64,000 bases of DNA from the NCBI GenBank assembly GCA_034370585.1, contig CP139771.1, forward strand, positions 15,138,501 through 15,202,500, in the 5' to 3' direction. The number at the start of each line of letters is the position of its first letter. Position 1 is the stretch's first letter. The stretch is from Fragaria x ananassa. Its lineage: Eukaryota; Streptophyta; Magnoliopsida; Rosales; Rosaceae. A program made the translations under genes and the position numbers. This document shows, in pieces, positions 39,001 to 50,161 of this stretch. The notes beneath the pieces were generated by a model. The model was not told the DNA's origin, ran no database searches, and saw only the letters and a list, made by a program, of their open reading frames with translations.

Positions 39001-39325
39001 AAAGAAATTAGGAAGATCATCAGAAGCAGATTTAGTTGCTTATGAAAAGGAGGCTGACCCTCTATTGGAAACTACAGCTGGTCTTCAGAGATCGGCCTCA
39101 GAATCGGGGCTTGCTGATCTGACTAAACTAGGGACATCTAAGAAACCTGGCAAAAGGAGAAGAAACCGTTTATATAGGAAGGAACTTGTAATAGCCTTTG
39201 TATTGTTGACTGCTTCAGCAAGAAGCTTGCTGTCTGCCCAAGGAATTCACTTTTACTTCCTACTATTTCAAGGGATAACCTTTCTAGTGGTTGGTCTCGA
39301 TTTGATTGGAGAGCAGGTTAGTTAA
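36073..39325 (+). CDS. CSLC: Cellulose synthase-like C (xyloglucan backbone synthase), CSLC6/8 type
   Basis: Five exons (36073-36789, 36901-37209, 38009-38299, 38379-38492, 38687-39325), all GT-AG and phase 0, give 689 residues, the usual CSLC length. The protein is a Golgi GT2 enzyme that makes the beta-1,4-glucan backbone of xyloglucan from UDP-glucose. Visible motifs in order: N-terminal membrane helices (about 115-140 and 180-200), VLDDSDD, FDADFQP (DxD), TVEDMD, QQHRW (QxxRW), then C-terminal helices. KDENLLTRLQNINLSFHFE and GTAGVWRI are also conserved. The opening NNHEFQEWWNKQR and the RTANRRIAS stretch resemble CSLC6 and CSLC8 rather than CSLC4, 5 or 12. It converges on the eS8 gene. 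Confidence 0.95.
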
Positions 39326-40081
39326 GTTGGAGTAGTGCTTCCGTGTAGTGTTGAGCTCCTGGAATGTTCTATGGGGTGCAGGACACTTCGAACAAGCTTT
39401 GAGGCTCATATTGATGGTCGAATGAGAAAGTGCATGCTCCTGTGGTGGTAGTTCCCCCATTCAAGCCATTCCATTGTGCTTGGCATGTATCTGTAGTTCA
39501 TATAGAATACTGTATGTATCATTGTTGCCAGGCCACATTTCATAAAGATCACCTCAAATTTTTTTGGTTAGGGTAACAGGGAGCCAAATCTGTTTACTAC
39601 CAGTGAGTGTACAAGTTACCAGGGCCAAATGGCAGGCATTGTTCCACCATTACATTTGTTATTCTTTACACTTGTGTTATTGACAATTTGTGTGATTAAT
39701 TGATTATATCAGTTTGAAATTCATGTGTCCAAACTCCTATTGTGAACTTGGTTGCTTCTGATGGTAGGTTGCAAAATATGACGTGTGATTTGATAAGGAC
39801 TGAGATTTCAAATAGAAGAATGATAACATGAGCAACCACAATTTAACATGGTGTGGTAAAAAGGAGAAGACGTCTAAACATTCAACAAAATCAGAACAAG
39901 TTGTCCAGGAAAAATTTAGTACCAATGTACAGAATAATCATATATCAAAATAAGCCCGATAGAGCAAAATCTCAAACACTAATCAGTGATGCCTAAATGA
40001 AACAAGCAAGACTTTGGCTATTGTAAATAATCTCTGATAGTTGCATATATGCCATATCCTGTTGGTAGTAAAACAAAGATT
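39326..40081. other. Convergent intergenic region
   Basis: 756 bp between the stop codons of CSLC (+) and eS8 (-), which must hold both 3' UTRs and polyadenylation sites. No coding sequence or mobile element seen. Confidence 0.6.
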
Positions 40082-41733
40082 TTATGCAGCAGCACCGGCT
40101 GACTTCCCCTTCTTCCTCTGGAGTTTCTTCATGTAAAACTCTAATTCTTTCCCTTCCAAAATGTACCTGTAATACAAGTTCAAAAGTTATATATATGAAC
40201 TTGAAATGATGCCACGGTTACCATTAACGAAACAACTGTCAATATGCTTACCCATCAGCTCTGCCACATTGGCCTGGGCGGGAAGAAATGCAAGCCAACA
40301 ACCTACCACCACTAAACTGCTCTTCAATGTGGGAATCAAGAGTACGATCTTTCTGGCGCTTCTCAAGCTTCCTCAAGAGATTGCCACTCTTTTTGGTTTC
40401 TTCTGTGGTGCCATCTGCCTCCTATAATAGTCATCAGTAACAAATAAGAGCAATTCATTTTCATTTCATTCTCGTAGAGTATAAGAACACAGTACACTGC
40501 TTTCAAATTCCCAAATATCTCTGTTTCATAATGACTATCCCAAAACTCATTGCAGCTGCATAAACAACAATAGAAAAAAGGACACTGCTGTATATAATGC
40601 AATGTGTATTAAAAAGTTATTACCTCTGCAGCAACATCCTTGGCATCCTTCTTAGCAGCAGTCTTTTTCTTCCTCCCGATATCAACATTGTAGTGCTGTA
40701 GATACCATTGCCTAAAAGGAGCAGCATCCACCTGAACAATTGCACTCTTCACAAGAGTCTGTGTCCTAACAAGTTCATTGTTTGAAGCATTGTACACCAC
40801 ATCGAGTATACGTGTCTTGCGAGTGACAGCCTCACTACCCCAGGAAAAGTTTCCAGTATCCAATCTCAGGGCCCTCCATTTCACATTGCCACCTCTAACA
40901 CGGATCCTCCTTACAGTTTTGTTGCTAGAGATCTTGGTATTTGCTGGCTGACGACCAAGCTCATATCTTGAAAACCAAACAAAGGAGTATAAGCAAAAGT
41001 ACATTTTACATCAAGTAGCCAAAGTCCCCTATGTAATTGCATACTGATATTTCAAAAGAGTTCACTATGTTTTATCCTTCTTAACTCAGAAAACTGGAAC
41101 AAATAAGCAACAATACAACTCTAGAAGTATTCTAAAACACGAAGAGATTAAAGCAACGGTAAAAATTATACAAAGTTGGTTAATCCACCATATATTATGC
41201 ACATGTATTGGTCATTAGAGCCAGTCAAGCCTCTTCTGTTCAAATTGCACAAAGAATACACACAGCCATTCAAATGTGCCCATAACACAAGCTATTCTAA
41301 TATCGACATCGCAAGATTCAATAGGCATACATGTTCAGTAAGGAAGAACAAAATTGCCATATTCCCAATAACACATTGTGACTCGCACAATATAAACATC
41401 AAACAAGGATCTGATCCCTCTGTCAGTTGACAATTATAAGCACATTCTCAGGGTATCAAATTCAAGAAATAATACAAGTAGAAACATTTAAGACCCCAAA
41501 ACATAATCTAGAGCTTAAGTAAGCCAAGAAACATACTTTAGAAGATTTCAAAGAGAAGGACTTACTTTCGCTTCTTCCTCCAAGCTTTCTTCTTGCCACC
41601 AGTGGCGCGCCTCTTGTGCATAGAGTCCCTGGAAATACCTGGAAAAAGCATATAAACAAATCCATAAAAACCCAGAAAGCAAACTGAAACAATTCAATTT
41701 AAGCTGCAAAAGGAGGATAGATCGTGTACCCAT
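40082..41733 (-). CDS. RPS8: 40S ribosomal protein eS8 (S8)
   Basis: Five exons on the minus strand: 41730-41733, 41566-41638, 40624-40966, 40252-40421 and 40082-40166, with GT-AG junctions in phase, giving 224 residues. The first exon codes only ATGG; a tiny first coding exon is common in ribosomal protein genes. The protein opens [20 protein letters not shown] and continues with [52 protein letters not shown] and [15 protein letters not shown], the eS8 signature. It is a structural part of the small ribosomal subunit. The C-terminus ends in a lysine-rich tail and GAAA. A telo-box lies just upstream. Confidence 0.96.
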
Positions 41734-41814
41734 TTTGCCTCACTGCCGCTGCCGCTCTCTTTCTCGTTCTAAAGTTAGTCTCACTCTTTTCCCACTTTAA
41801 ATATGAGTGCTGTG

Positions 41815-41822
41815 AAACCCTA
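41815..41822 (+). promoter_or_regulatory. Telo-box upstream of eS8
   Basis: AAACCCTA about 85 bp upstream of the eS8 ATG, followed by AAGGCCCCA. Telo-boxes combined with GGCCCA-type site II elements are the usual promoter pattern of plant ribosomal protein genes. The core here matches the telo-box; the second element is imperfect. Confidence 0.55.
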
Positions 41823-42172
41823 CAAGGCCCCAACTCTACCTTGAAGGTTCTTTACGTCATTTTACCTTATCTGTTTTATTTTTATACCTTTTCTTCTCAA
41901 CCTGGGGTTAAATTAGTAAATTTATACCGAATCTACAGCTTGAATTTACAATATCATTTAAATTAGGGAAAATTCTCCTTCACCAAAACCCACCTCCCAT
42001 GATGTTGTGCCTTTAGGCTCTCAATTGAATGTTGTTTCTCACCAAAAAAAAAAAATATTATGCACATGCTTCCCCTTTAGAGCAAGTCCACCCTTAGAGC
42101 AAAAATGAGACCCATGCCTTAAGCCACCTCAAAAGAACAACCAGAAAAAGAAAAGAAAAGAAAAGAAAAGAA

Positions 42173-42695
42173 GATTAAATTTAGTTTAACCCTTCAAACT
42201 TTAAGGCTAAAATCAGTTCAGTCTCTCATCTTTTATTTTAATCAAACTCATCCCTGAATTTTTAAATCGCACCCAGTCAACTCCAAATTTCAAATTTTCG
42301 TCTGATTATGACGTCATGCGCTGAGTTGGAGCCAACAAGAGGTTCTACATTTTAGTTTTTGGTCCTAATTTTTGCCGAAAAACGCAAACTACTATGTTAC
42401 TATTTTTCTATTCATCCACTTTTTTTTTTAATTTATCTTCAAGTTTTTTTTTCTTTTCTTTATTCTTCTTCTTCTTCCATTTTTTTTCTTCCAAAAACGC
42501 AAACTACTCTCGGAAATGTGAACCCTCTTGTCACCTCCAACTCAACACATGACATCACAATCATGCGAAAATTTGAAATTTAGAGTTGATTGATGCGATT
42601 TAAAAGTTTAGGGATGAGTCTGATTAAAAAAAACAAAGATGAGAGACTGAACTGATTTTAACTCTAAAGTTTGAGGGGGTAAACTAAATTTAATC
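42173..42695. mobile_element. Foldback MITE, ~170-bp arms
   Basis: Arms at about 42174-42345 and 42522-42694 are inverted copies (ATTAAATTTAGTTTAACCC against GGGGTAAACTAAATTTAAT; CTCATCCCTGAATTTTTAAA against its complement). The loop is pyrimidine-rich and holds two copies of AAAACGCAAACTACT. Target duplication is not clear; the left flank is an (AAAAG)n run. Confidence 0.75.
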
Positions 42696-42857
42696 CATTT
42701 CCCAAGTCCACCCATAAAAAAAATGATAACCCAGCCTTCATTGAGTCTTCACTTGGGTCAGACCCGCCATGACCCAGATCACCGTTTTTAAAGGCCCGGG
42801 CCTTCCTGTGCCAACTCAGCCCGTGATATGGGGCCCGCCACACGCACTGACACGGAG

Positions 42858-43232
42858 GAGAAATTTTTCAGTGATACGGGAGGACCACGTGACAGTTTGA
42901 CGTGGTCCTACTTTCCAATCGAATTTAGACATGTAGATTTTCTTTACGAAAAATTATTTCAGCTATTTTGTCAAAGACCATTTTAGGTTTTCTGTTGTTT
43001 TTTTTAATACTAAACCCTAAACCCTATACCCTAAACTCTAACCCTAAACTTTAAACCCTATACCCTAGACCCTAGTTTGAACTTGCTAAATACCCATGAA
43101 TGTCATTTCACAAAAAATAGAAAATATTTGTTTATATTTTAGTTGTAAAAAATCCACATGTCTAAATTTGATTGGAATGTAGGACCACGTCAGACTGCCA
43201 CGTGGTCCTCCCGTAGCATTTAAATATTCCTC
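42858..43232. mobile_element. MULE-type MITE with telomere-like core
   Basis: 375-bp element with the exact 9-bp direct repeat GACACGGAG on both sides (42849-42857 and 43233-43241). Its termini are GAGAAATTTTTCAG and the complement of AAATATTCCTC; the arms hold TACGGGAGGACCACGTG and complement. The first ten bases equal those of the family at 1100, suggesting related transposases. The loop contains CCCTAAA-type repeats. Confidence 0.85.
43011..43075 (+). repeat. Telomere-like CCCTAAA repeats
   Basis: About nine tandem, partly degenerate units of the plant telomere repeat (TAAACCCTAAACCCTATACC and on), inside the loop of the MITE at 42858. Unit variants include CCCTATA and CTCTAAC. Confidence 0.85.
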
Positions 43233-43241
43233 GACACGGAG

Positions 43242-44098
43242 TGGGGAGAGATGACGCTCTGCATGCTGCGTGTAAGACACGGAAGGACCTCGTCCACCCA
43301 CTACAGCGTGATACCACGCTTTTGTCTTCTTGTGCAAGGATGATGGGGCCCATGGCTTGTATATTACGGTTATATATTAGTTTTTTTTTTGTCGAAATAT
43401 ATTACGTTTTTTTATTTAGGGTTATATAGTAGTTTGTTATAATTTAATGGCTTGGGTATTAATTGGAAAGAAATTAATGAGAATAACTATAATGAAAAAA
43501 AAAAAAGGTTAAGAAAAACTATTTAAAAATGTATGCAATAAATACTTGTTACCTGTTTTTGCATCCTATGCAAAAAATTTCCTAATTTATTATGTTTGTG
43601 TGTTTTTATTTAGAATTTAAATCGTTGTATATATCTTTTTCTAGGCATTTTCTATCAGTTAATGTCACAGAATAAATATCTTAATTTCAATATGTCATTT
43701 TGTTTATTTAATCATAATTTTATTAACATATAAAATCATTATTGACACTCAAAATACCTAATATAAAATTCAATAAATAGTCACTGTCACGTGGCAACAC
43801 AGAAACAGAAATCATGGGTGGAAACTGCATCCCAAAATCACTGTCACGTGGCGACCTATGTCTCACCCATGACTCAGGTCTTCTCAACGAAGGCCTAGAG
43901 AGTGGACTTGCTCAATCATAGTAGGGTTATTTGTATCAGTATGACATACATGTCTATACAGCAAACAAACCCAATCATAGTAGGGTTATTTCGTAATCTC
44001 ATTTTTAGGTCAACTAATGTTGATTTCAAATCTAAAATGTTTTATAAATTGTTGTAGTTGTCATGGATAATGATGAACAAAAACTAGCTAGCTAGAGT
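43242..44098. other. Intergenic, no gene seen
   Basis: AT-rich. Two GTCACGTGGC blocks at 43787-43797 and 43843-43852 contain CACGTG within repeated context. GAGTGGACTTGCTC at 43900-43913 is the complement of GAGCAAGTCCAC at 42080-42091, so an older element may enclose the two MITEs above. Confidence 0.4.
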
Positions 44099-44114
44099 AC
44101 GCCTTCATGGATAA

Positions 44115-44299
44115 TGATGTTGTAATATAGAGGAAGCATTGTGTTTCCGACTGTTTTTTTGAGCTCTGTTTTCTCCTCTCACTACCATTGCCTGGTTTGT
44201 GCTGGAGAACATATGCTTTTTACTGTTGTGCTTTATCGTTTGGGTTTTTTACCTCCTTAATGAATTATTCAGCTTGTCAAAAAAAAAAAAAAAAAAAGC
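44115..44299 (+). mobile_element. Short 5'-truncated LINE-like insertion
   Basis: About 185 bp ending in a run of about 19 A, flanked by the exact 16-bp direct repeat ACGCCTTCATGGATAA (44099-44114 and 44300-44315). A long A-tail with a 16-bp duplication is the mark of L1-type target-primed insertion. The repeats are identical, so it is fairly young. It lies just beyond the 3' end of the F-box pseudogene. Confidence 0.88.
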
Positions 44300-44330
44300 A
44301 CGCCTTCATGGATAAATATACTCTAAGCCC

Positions 44331-44700
44331 CTAAGCATATATCGATGGTGGCAAATTGAAATACAAATGCATGTATCTATGAATTAGTGGAAAGCACACG
44401 TCGGCCGGAGGACTACGATCGGGATAACCATCGAGCAGACGGAGGTTTCCCACAGTACGGTCAGAATCTCTAGTACACCAAGTATAAGGACAAGTCTCAT
44501 GTGTCTTTATAGTGTACCAAAATAGAGTTCGACCGGAGCTATCAAGACAGAGAAACCTCTCACCATCAAAAACAATGCTCACACTCCTCCATGATAGAAA
44601 GCTTCATACACCAAGAATGAGAATCCTTCATAAGCATCGGTACATCCATTTCTGCTGCGCCAAATAGCCAATAACGAACCTCTCAATATAGAGACTAAGG
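44331..44700 (-). pseudogene. Duplicated C-terminal piece of the F-box pseudogene
   Basis: Minus-strand copy of the F-box-associated domain end: FDGERFLCLDSSGRTLFWYT parallels FDGERFLCLDYSDETMFWYT in the piece at 44830. Upstream, the GSLLAIW and GCTDAYEGFSF equivalents are in shifting frames, so this copy is broken. It repeats the 3' part of the same gene in tandem. Confidence 0.7.
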
Positions 44701-45414
44701 TCAGAGAAATGCATTAGATTTGTTGGTGCATAAAATTAAGGGTTGGACCAATTAGGACCATTCCTCAGTCTCGTGATCGATAGAGGATAGCTACCTAAAC
44801 AAGATTTTTCCTACTAATACAAAAGGCTTTCAGCAAAGGTTTAGGAAATCTGGGTGCTTGTATGGACGAATGAAAATGGAACAAAGTTGTTCATATAGAT
44901 AATGAACATCACAAACAAAAGAAAGAAGAAAGAAGAAAGAAAAAAAAACAAACAGTAAGCCTCTAAGCATAGATGGCAGCAAAATGAAATACAAATGCGC
45001 CCAATGTATTAGCCGCAAAACACAGATCGGACTACAATCGCCGATCGGGATGACCATCGAGCAGTCGGAGGTTTCCCACACAAAAAAAGTTAAATGAGCG
45101 GCCGGCACAATCTCGAGTATAAGGAAGGCGACGACTCTAGTGTACCAGAACATAGTTTCATCGGAGTAATCAAGACATAGAAACCTCTCACCATCGAAAA
45201 ATAAAGGCTCGCAGTACTTCATAATGGAATGCTTCATACACCAAGACTGAGAGTCCTTTATAAACCAAACATCTGTACAACCTTTTGTATTGCACCAAAT
45301 AGCCAACGAACCTCCCAATACCATCAGTCCCCTTTGAATAACAACCTCAACGGGAACAGGTAAAGCATGATAGTCCTCCTTGACGAGATCAAAAGTTACA
45401 GCAAAGTCGACATC

Positions 45415-48400
45415 GGGTGTGTTTGGTGCAGCTTATAAGCTCCTATGGCTTATAAGCACACCAGGTTTTGATGTTTGGTAAGTTAAAAATAAGCTACTTC
45501 TTTTAAAACTACAAGGTGTTTTTAAGGGAAAAGGAGAAGTTGGTATCCCCTCCTTCTCCTTAAAAGCCAGCGCGTTTTTCTTTCGGGGGAGTTAATGAAT
45601 TTTTTGTAATGACGTTGGGTACCTTGTGAATCTTGACAAATTACACGGTTCAACCATCACATAAAAACTTGAGCATAGACTTGCGCCTCCATTCTCCTTC
45701 GATCTGAGAAATACACTGCGCCTTCACTGTTGCGCCTTCGCTGCTGCACCTTCGCCTCCATTCTCCTCCGTCGCTGTTGCGCCTTCGCCTCCGTCGCTGC
45801 TGCGCCTTCGCCTCCATCGCTGCGGATCGTTTTGCATCTGTTGGGACCTTTGCGTGGGTTTGCGTTGCCTTTGCTGCGCCTCCATCGTTTTGCTGCTTCT
45901 CGTTTTGCTGCGTCTCTTGGAGGTCTGCTGCCTAGCGAATCTGAGAAACGATTTGGGTTCAAAGGTAAACAATTTCATTTCTCCCTCTTGTTCATCTCTA
46001 AGCTTGGAATTTAGCAATATTTGTATGCCTTCTTGTATCGTTTTTCTGGGTTTTGCCAAGTAAATATGTTCAAAATTTAGACTTGGGAGTTTGCGTAAAC
46101 ATAAGCTTATAGTTCTAAGTTGACATTGTGATACAAATGGGTAAATGATTAGGATTAGAGCATTTGATTTTTGCTGTTGGTTAGGGTTGAGTATAAGCTT
46201 ATGTTTTTGGCTGTGGCCTGTGGCAGGGTTTAGTAGAATTTACTTATGTGCTTGTGGATGTGGGTATTGCTTATTTATACATGATACAGAATACAGAGGA
46301 AGGTTTATATGGGACAAGGTACAGGTGGGTAATAGGGACTAGAGAAGTTAGTGATTTGTATAATAAGCTAGGTTGTGAAGATTCATATCAGTATTAGATG
46401 CAAAAGGGGAGTCTTGTGAAAGAAGAACATAAAATGATCATTGCAGAACCTTCATCTGAAACTAAGCTCATACAATCATAAAGAGATGGAATAAGAAGAA
46501 ACTACTAATTGTGCAATTATGTTAACGAATTAATCAGCAGATCAAATTTATGACATAGACACATGCGTGTTTTCCCCTGTTAATGACTGAAGTGGCAAAA
46601 ATGCCTTAGTTTCTACATTATCCACACCATCGTTCCGTTTCACTGTAAAATCTTGCTAATTGGAAGTAACCTAGTCTAATATATAGCTATCTTTGCATTC
46701 CCTGTGTGATGAGTGTTCATGAGATTGAAGTTTACAATTAGAAAATTTTAATCAACCTTCAGAAAGTAACCAATTAGGATTTTGTATACTTTCTTATGTG
46801 GTTTCTTATGTTTTCTCTGCAATATACTCAATATCATTTTTACAATCGACTACCTTCATTGAAGTTGATATATATAATACCATCACCCTTGAGAATATGG
46901 AACCATATCTAATAACACTACACTTGAACATGTATGAACCGTATGTACACTACACTTGAACATTTATAAACCATTCATTGAAATTCATGCATCAGTATAT
47001 AGTGGTACTCATTCCTTGCAACTTTTGTAATGAAGTACCCAATCTCCTAGATTAAACTGAAAACAACACATTAATGATTCTGGAAATCAGAAAATTACCT
47101 TGTATATATTTGGAGCTTGCCAATTGGGATTCATACCGGAATTTAGTCTGCATACTGCAGGAACACCAGTATAATATGCTGCCTTTGCTTAATTGCTTAT
47201 ATTCCAATGAAGCTTTATCAGGATGAGAGGAAAATGCATTGTTTTAGTAGCTATGAAAGCTAGTGATCATTGAGCAACAAGCCAAATGCATTCCAAATGC
47301 ATTTTGTATGTGAAAACAGACAAAATAATAAAAAGTTAAAGTAAAAACTAGACCATGTATGCGAGAGTTTTACGGGGTGTAGATCAACTAGATGAAGTTA
47401 TGGCTTTAGCTTGTGTTTGGTGCTGTATGCCAGAAGGTTTAGGCTCCAGGGATTAGTCTTGCCAGCACCTGCAAATGTATTCATGTATTGCTTATAAAAG
47501 TATGATACAATTTGATACAGCTAGTGTGTGTGTGTGTGTATTTTGATCGGATGGACTTTGACGCCAAAAAAAAAAATAGAGAAGAAGAAGGAACAGCTAC
47601 TAATAAGCTAGAGCTAGCATGATAATGTACATAATTAGACGAAACGAGCGAGAGACTAGTCTGGTACTTTAAACTGTAAATGACACAGTTAGTAGCAGTA
47701 GGTAAGTAGGAAAGCAGGGAGTGGTGGATTCAAAATGAATGATTCATAAAATAAAGTAAAACGGTAGGTGTAGACCAAATTTTGCAGTTAGTTGTCATGT
47801 TTAGTATATAACTATAATATATGCACCTGATTAATAAACAAAGTCAGCATGTTACATATCATTTTGCTACGTAGTAAGTAGTACACAAATACAAGTTGGG
47901 GATATCACTACATAATGGCATGGCTAGCTAGGATTGAATTATTGGCTAGCTAGGACCATTAATATGGATCGATCATAAATATAGTAGTGATAGCTAAGCA
48001 AAAAAAATCTGTGGCCATATGAATTGGGGGGTTTTGGACAGAGACATAGTGATGGTGCAGCACCTGCAAATGTCGGTGTTTTAGTAGAAGAAACCAAAGA
48101 TGATAAAAAGGTCGTTGCTTGGTCTCTTAGATATGATATGATTTGACCTCCATTTGCATGCATTAGAATTGGATTAGTGCTTGGTAGGTTATTTTGGTCC
48201 CTGCTTGGTATGTTTGTTTGGTTTAGTTGCAAAATGGTTTGGTTCTTTTAAAGAATGTTATGGTTCAAGTAGGTCATTTATACCTATGTTCATATTTGCA
48301 GTTTTTCATTTAAGAAACAAGTGAAAATTGTTTTTGCAACCATGACTCTTCATAATTATATACGAAGACATGCGAATCATGATAGGCATTTTGACATTGA

Positions 48401-49073
48401 CAAAAATTCGGTTGGCATATCAAGTGATGTGATGGAGATGGATGATGCAGAAGAAGAAAATCATGGTCATGTTGCACAAGAAATGGAAGCAATAAGAAAA
48501 GAAATTGCTCAAAGTTTGATGAGAGCACGTGGTACCGCAAATTTTTAAATGTGTCAAGATATTTTTGTTGGTTACTTGATACATATGAACAAAGTATTTT
48601 GATATGTTGGTATCATGAATGTTTTGATGTGTTAAACAATCTTTTGTTACTACTTTATGTTACTTTAAGACATGGTTTGCAGGTTATTAATGTTATTATC
48701 GGTAATGTTTTGATGTGTTAAAATATTTTTGTTGATACTTCATGTCAAATTATTCAATTTTATCATATAATCATCATGGTTAATAAAAACAGTTAGTAAA
48801 TATTGATTTATATGGACAAAGTTAAACAAACCATAGATAAATTATAGTATATGAAGTTATTTATAGTTTCATGTCTAAAATGGTCATTCTACAAATTAGA
48901 AGCACTTTTAGCCGGAGAGTTTACCAAACACCTTCCACTGCTTTTAACACTAACAACACATATTAAAAGTCAGTTTACCAAACACTCAGACATACTTTGC
49001 TTTTCAGTCACTTATTCTCAGGATAGCTTATAAGCCAGCTTTTCTTATAAGCCCAGCTGCACCAAACACACCC
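45415..49073 (+). mobile_element. PIF/Harbinger-type transposon, internally decayed
   Basis: 3.66-kb element with inverted termini GGGTGTGTTTGGTGCAGCTT and the complement of CAGCTGCACCAAACACACCC; CTTATAAG motifs follow on both sides. It is flanked by the 3-bp repeat ATC (45412-45414 and 49074-49076). The only readable coding part is the transposase C-terminus at 48310-48548. 45680-45960 is a GC-rich array of TGCGCCTTCGCCTCC-type repeats. The rest (46000-48250) is AT-rich with an AC/GT run near 47525 and no clear gene. It lies inside the F-box pseudogene. Confidence 0.85.
48310..48548 (+). pseudogene. PIF/Harbinger transposase C-terminal fragment
   Basis: After a possible acceptor (TTTGCAG near 48301) the frame reads FKKQVKIVFATMTLHNYIRR, then HFDIDKN, and an acidic linker leads to MEAIRKEIAQSLMRARG before a stop. 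The TLHN(F/Y)IRR motif and the helical end are diagnostic of the DDE_Tnp_4 family. The catalytic DDE residues are upstream in the family and are not found here, so this element cannot mobilise itself. Confidence 0.85.
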
Positions 49074-49215
49074 ATCATTACCTCTCATCAACCAAGCTAC
49101 ACAAGAATTGTTCAACGACACCATTCCCCTTCCCCTTTGATAAGGCCGATTAAGCTTAGGTGGAAGCCTTTCTACCCTTTTCCATTTGCGGGAAGCTACA
49201 CTGTAAACGTGTAAA

Positions 49216-49550
49216 GGCTAGTTTGGTATTGCTGTGATTTAAAAATAAAAAAATGTTGTTACTGTATTACGAAAATAATCAGTTGTGAATTAAAACAGTT
49301 TTGTGTTTAGTAAATATTAGTTTTAAAAATGCTGTCAAGATAAAATTTATTAATCTCTAGTGTTTTTAGTGACAGCTGCTTTTAAAAGTAACTTTCAGGT
49401 TGTTTTTTTGCTTTTAAAAGCTGCTGCCAGTGACCTGTAATTTTCTAAAAAAAAAAAACCGTTCCTTTCATTTACCAAACACTATAAAATCTGAAAGTTA
49501 AGAGAGAAATTGGTTTTTTTTTTTAAAACAAAGCTATACCAAACTAGACC
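49216..49550. mobile_element. MITE, GGCTAGTTTGGTAT termini
   Basis: 335-bp non-coding element with inverted termini GGCTAGTTTGGTAT and ATACCAAACTAGACC. It interrupts the F-box pseudogene between KVLTLVN and VYSVASR. The flanks (TTTA on one side, TAA on the other) allow a 3-bp TTA/TAA duplication with one base changed, which would suit Tourist-like elements. A relative with an internal duplication lies at 58411. Confidence 0.7.
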
Positions 49551-49574
49551 TAATTCACTAGAGTTAACACCTTA

Positions 49575-50161
49575 GGGCATCTCCAACAACCCTACCCAAA
49601 ACTCATACTCAAACTCATTTTTTGACTTATCTAAACCTATTACTATTCAAACATATATTTCATCTCCAACTATTATATCAAAACTCATACCCATACCTAA
49701 ATTATAATTATTTCATATAATTATTTAAGGACAAATAAATTATACATGAATGTCTTTTTAGGAATGAATTGATCTGCACCTTTGATTTTAAATGAAACAA
49801 GAGATCTTAGCCATCTGTTTTATTACCCATTTGGAGGAGGACCCACGCTACCAAACAAGTTGAACGCGTGCAAAGCAAAGCGCGTTTGATGATTCCATCC
49901 CATTATTTTGTCTTGTAGGGCGTGTATTCCACAACTCCAGGTGATGGCGCGTTCTCTCAGTATCTTCAAGCACCTTCACGTGCCTCCTCTTCCGCATGGG
50001 TCCCGCGCCAACCCAAATGGGTTTCCTACTTCACAGTCGACCCAAAATGGTCGCTTCCTTAGTCGGAACCCATATTTGAGTATGAGTTTTGATGGTTGGA
50101 AATCAAAATCTTTGGGTTTTGACTATAAGTATGGGTTTGGAGGGTATTGTTGGAGATGCCC
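49575..50161. mobile_element. Tourist-like MITE
   Basis: 587-bp element with inverted termini GGGCATCTCCAACA and TGTTGGAGATGCCC; the similarity extends to CCCAAAACTCATACTCAAA. Flanks fit a TTA/TAA duplication (one side carries an extra base). It splits the F-box pseudogene after EDDFK; removing it conceptually rejoins DDFK with VLTLVN in frame. Open frames inside are not meaningful. Confidence 0.75.

Noticed and set aside
41521..41640. Possible frameshift in exon 2 of the eS8 gene
   Set aside because: On re-reading, exon 2 (41566-41638) is 73 nt and keeps [11 protein letters not shown] in frame with exon 3, so the gene is intact.
42080..43913. A 1.83-kb element with GAGCAAGTCCAC inverted ends enclosing both MITEs
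   Set aside because: The ends match for only about 12-14 bp and no target duplication is visible; kept as a remark, not a feature.
45657..46063. Q/R-rich or hydrophobic frames of 69-111 codons in the Harbinger element
   Set aside because: They come from the CTTCGCCTCC-type repeat read in different frames; no Myb-like motif of PIF ORF1 is present.
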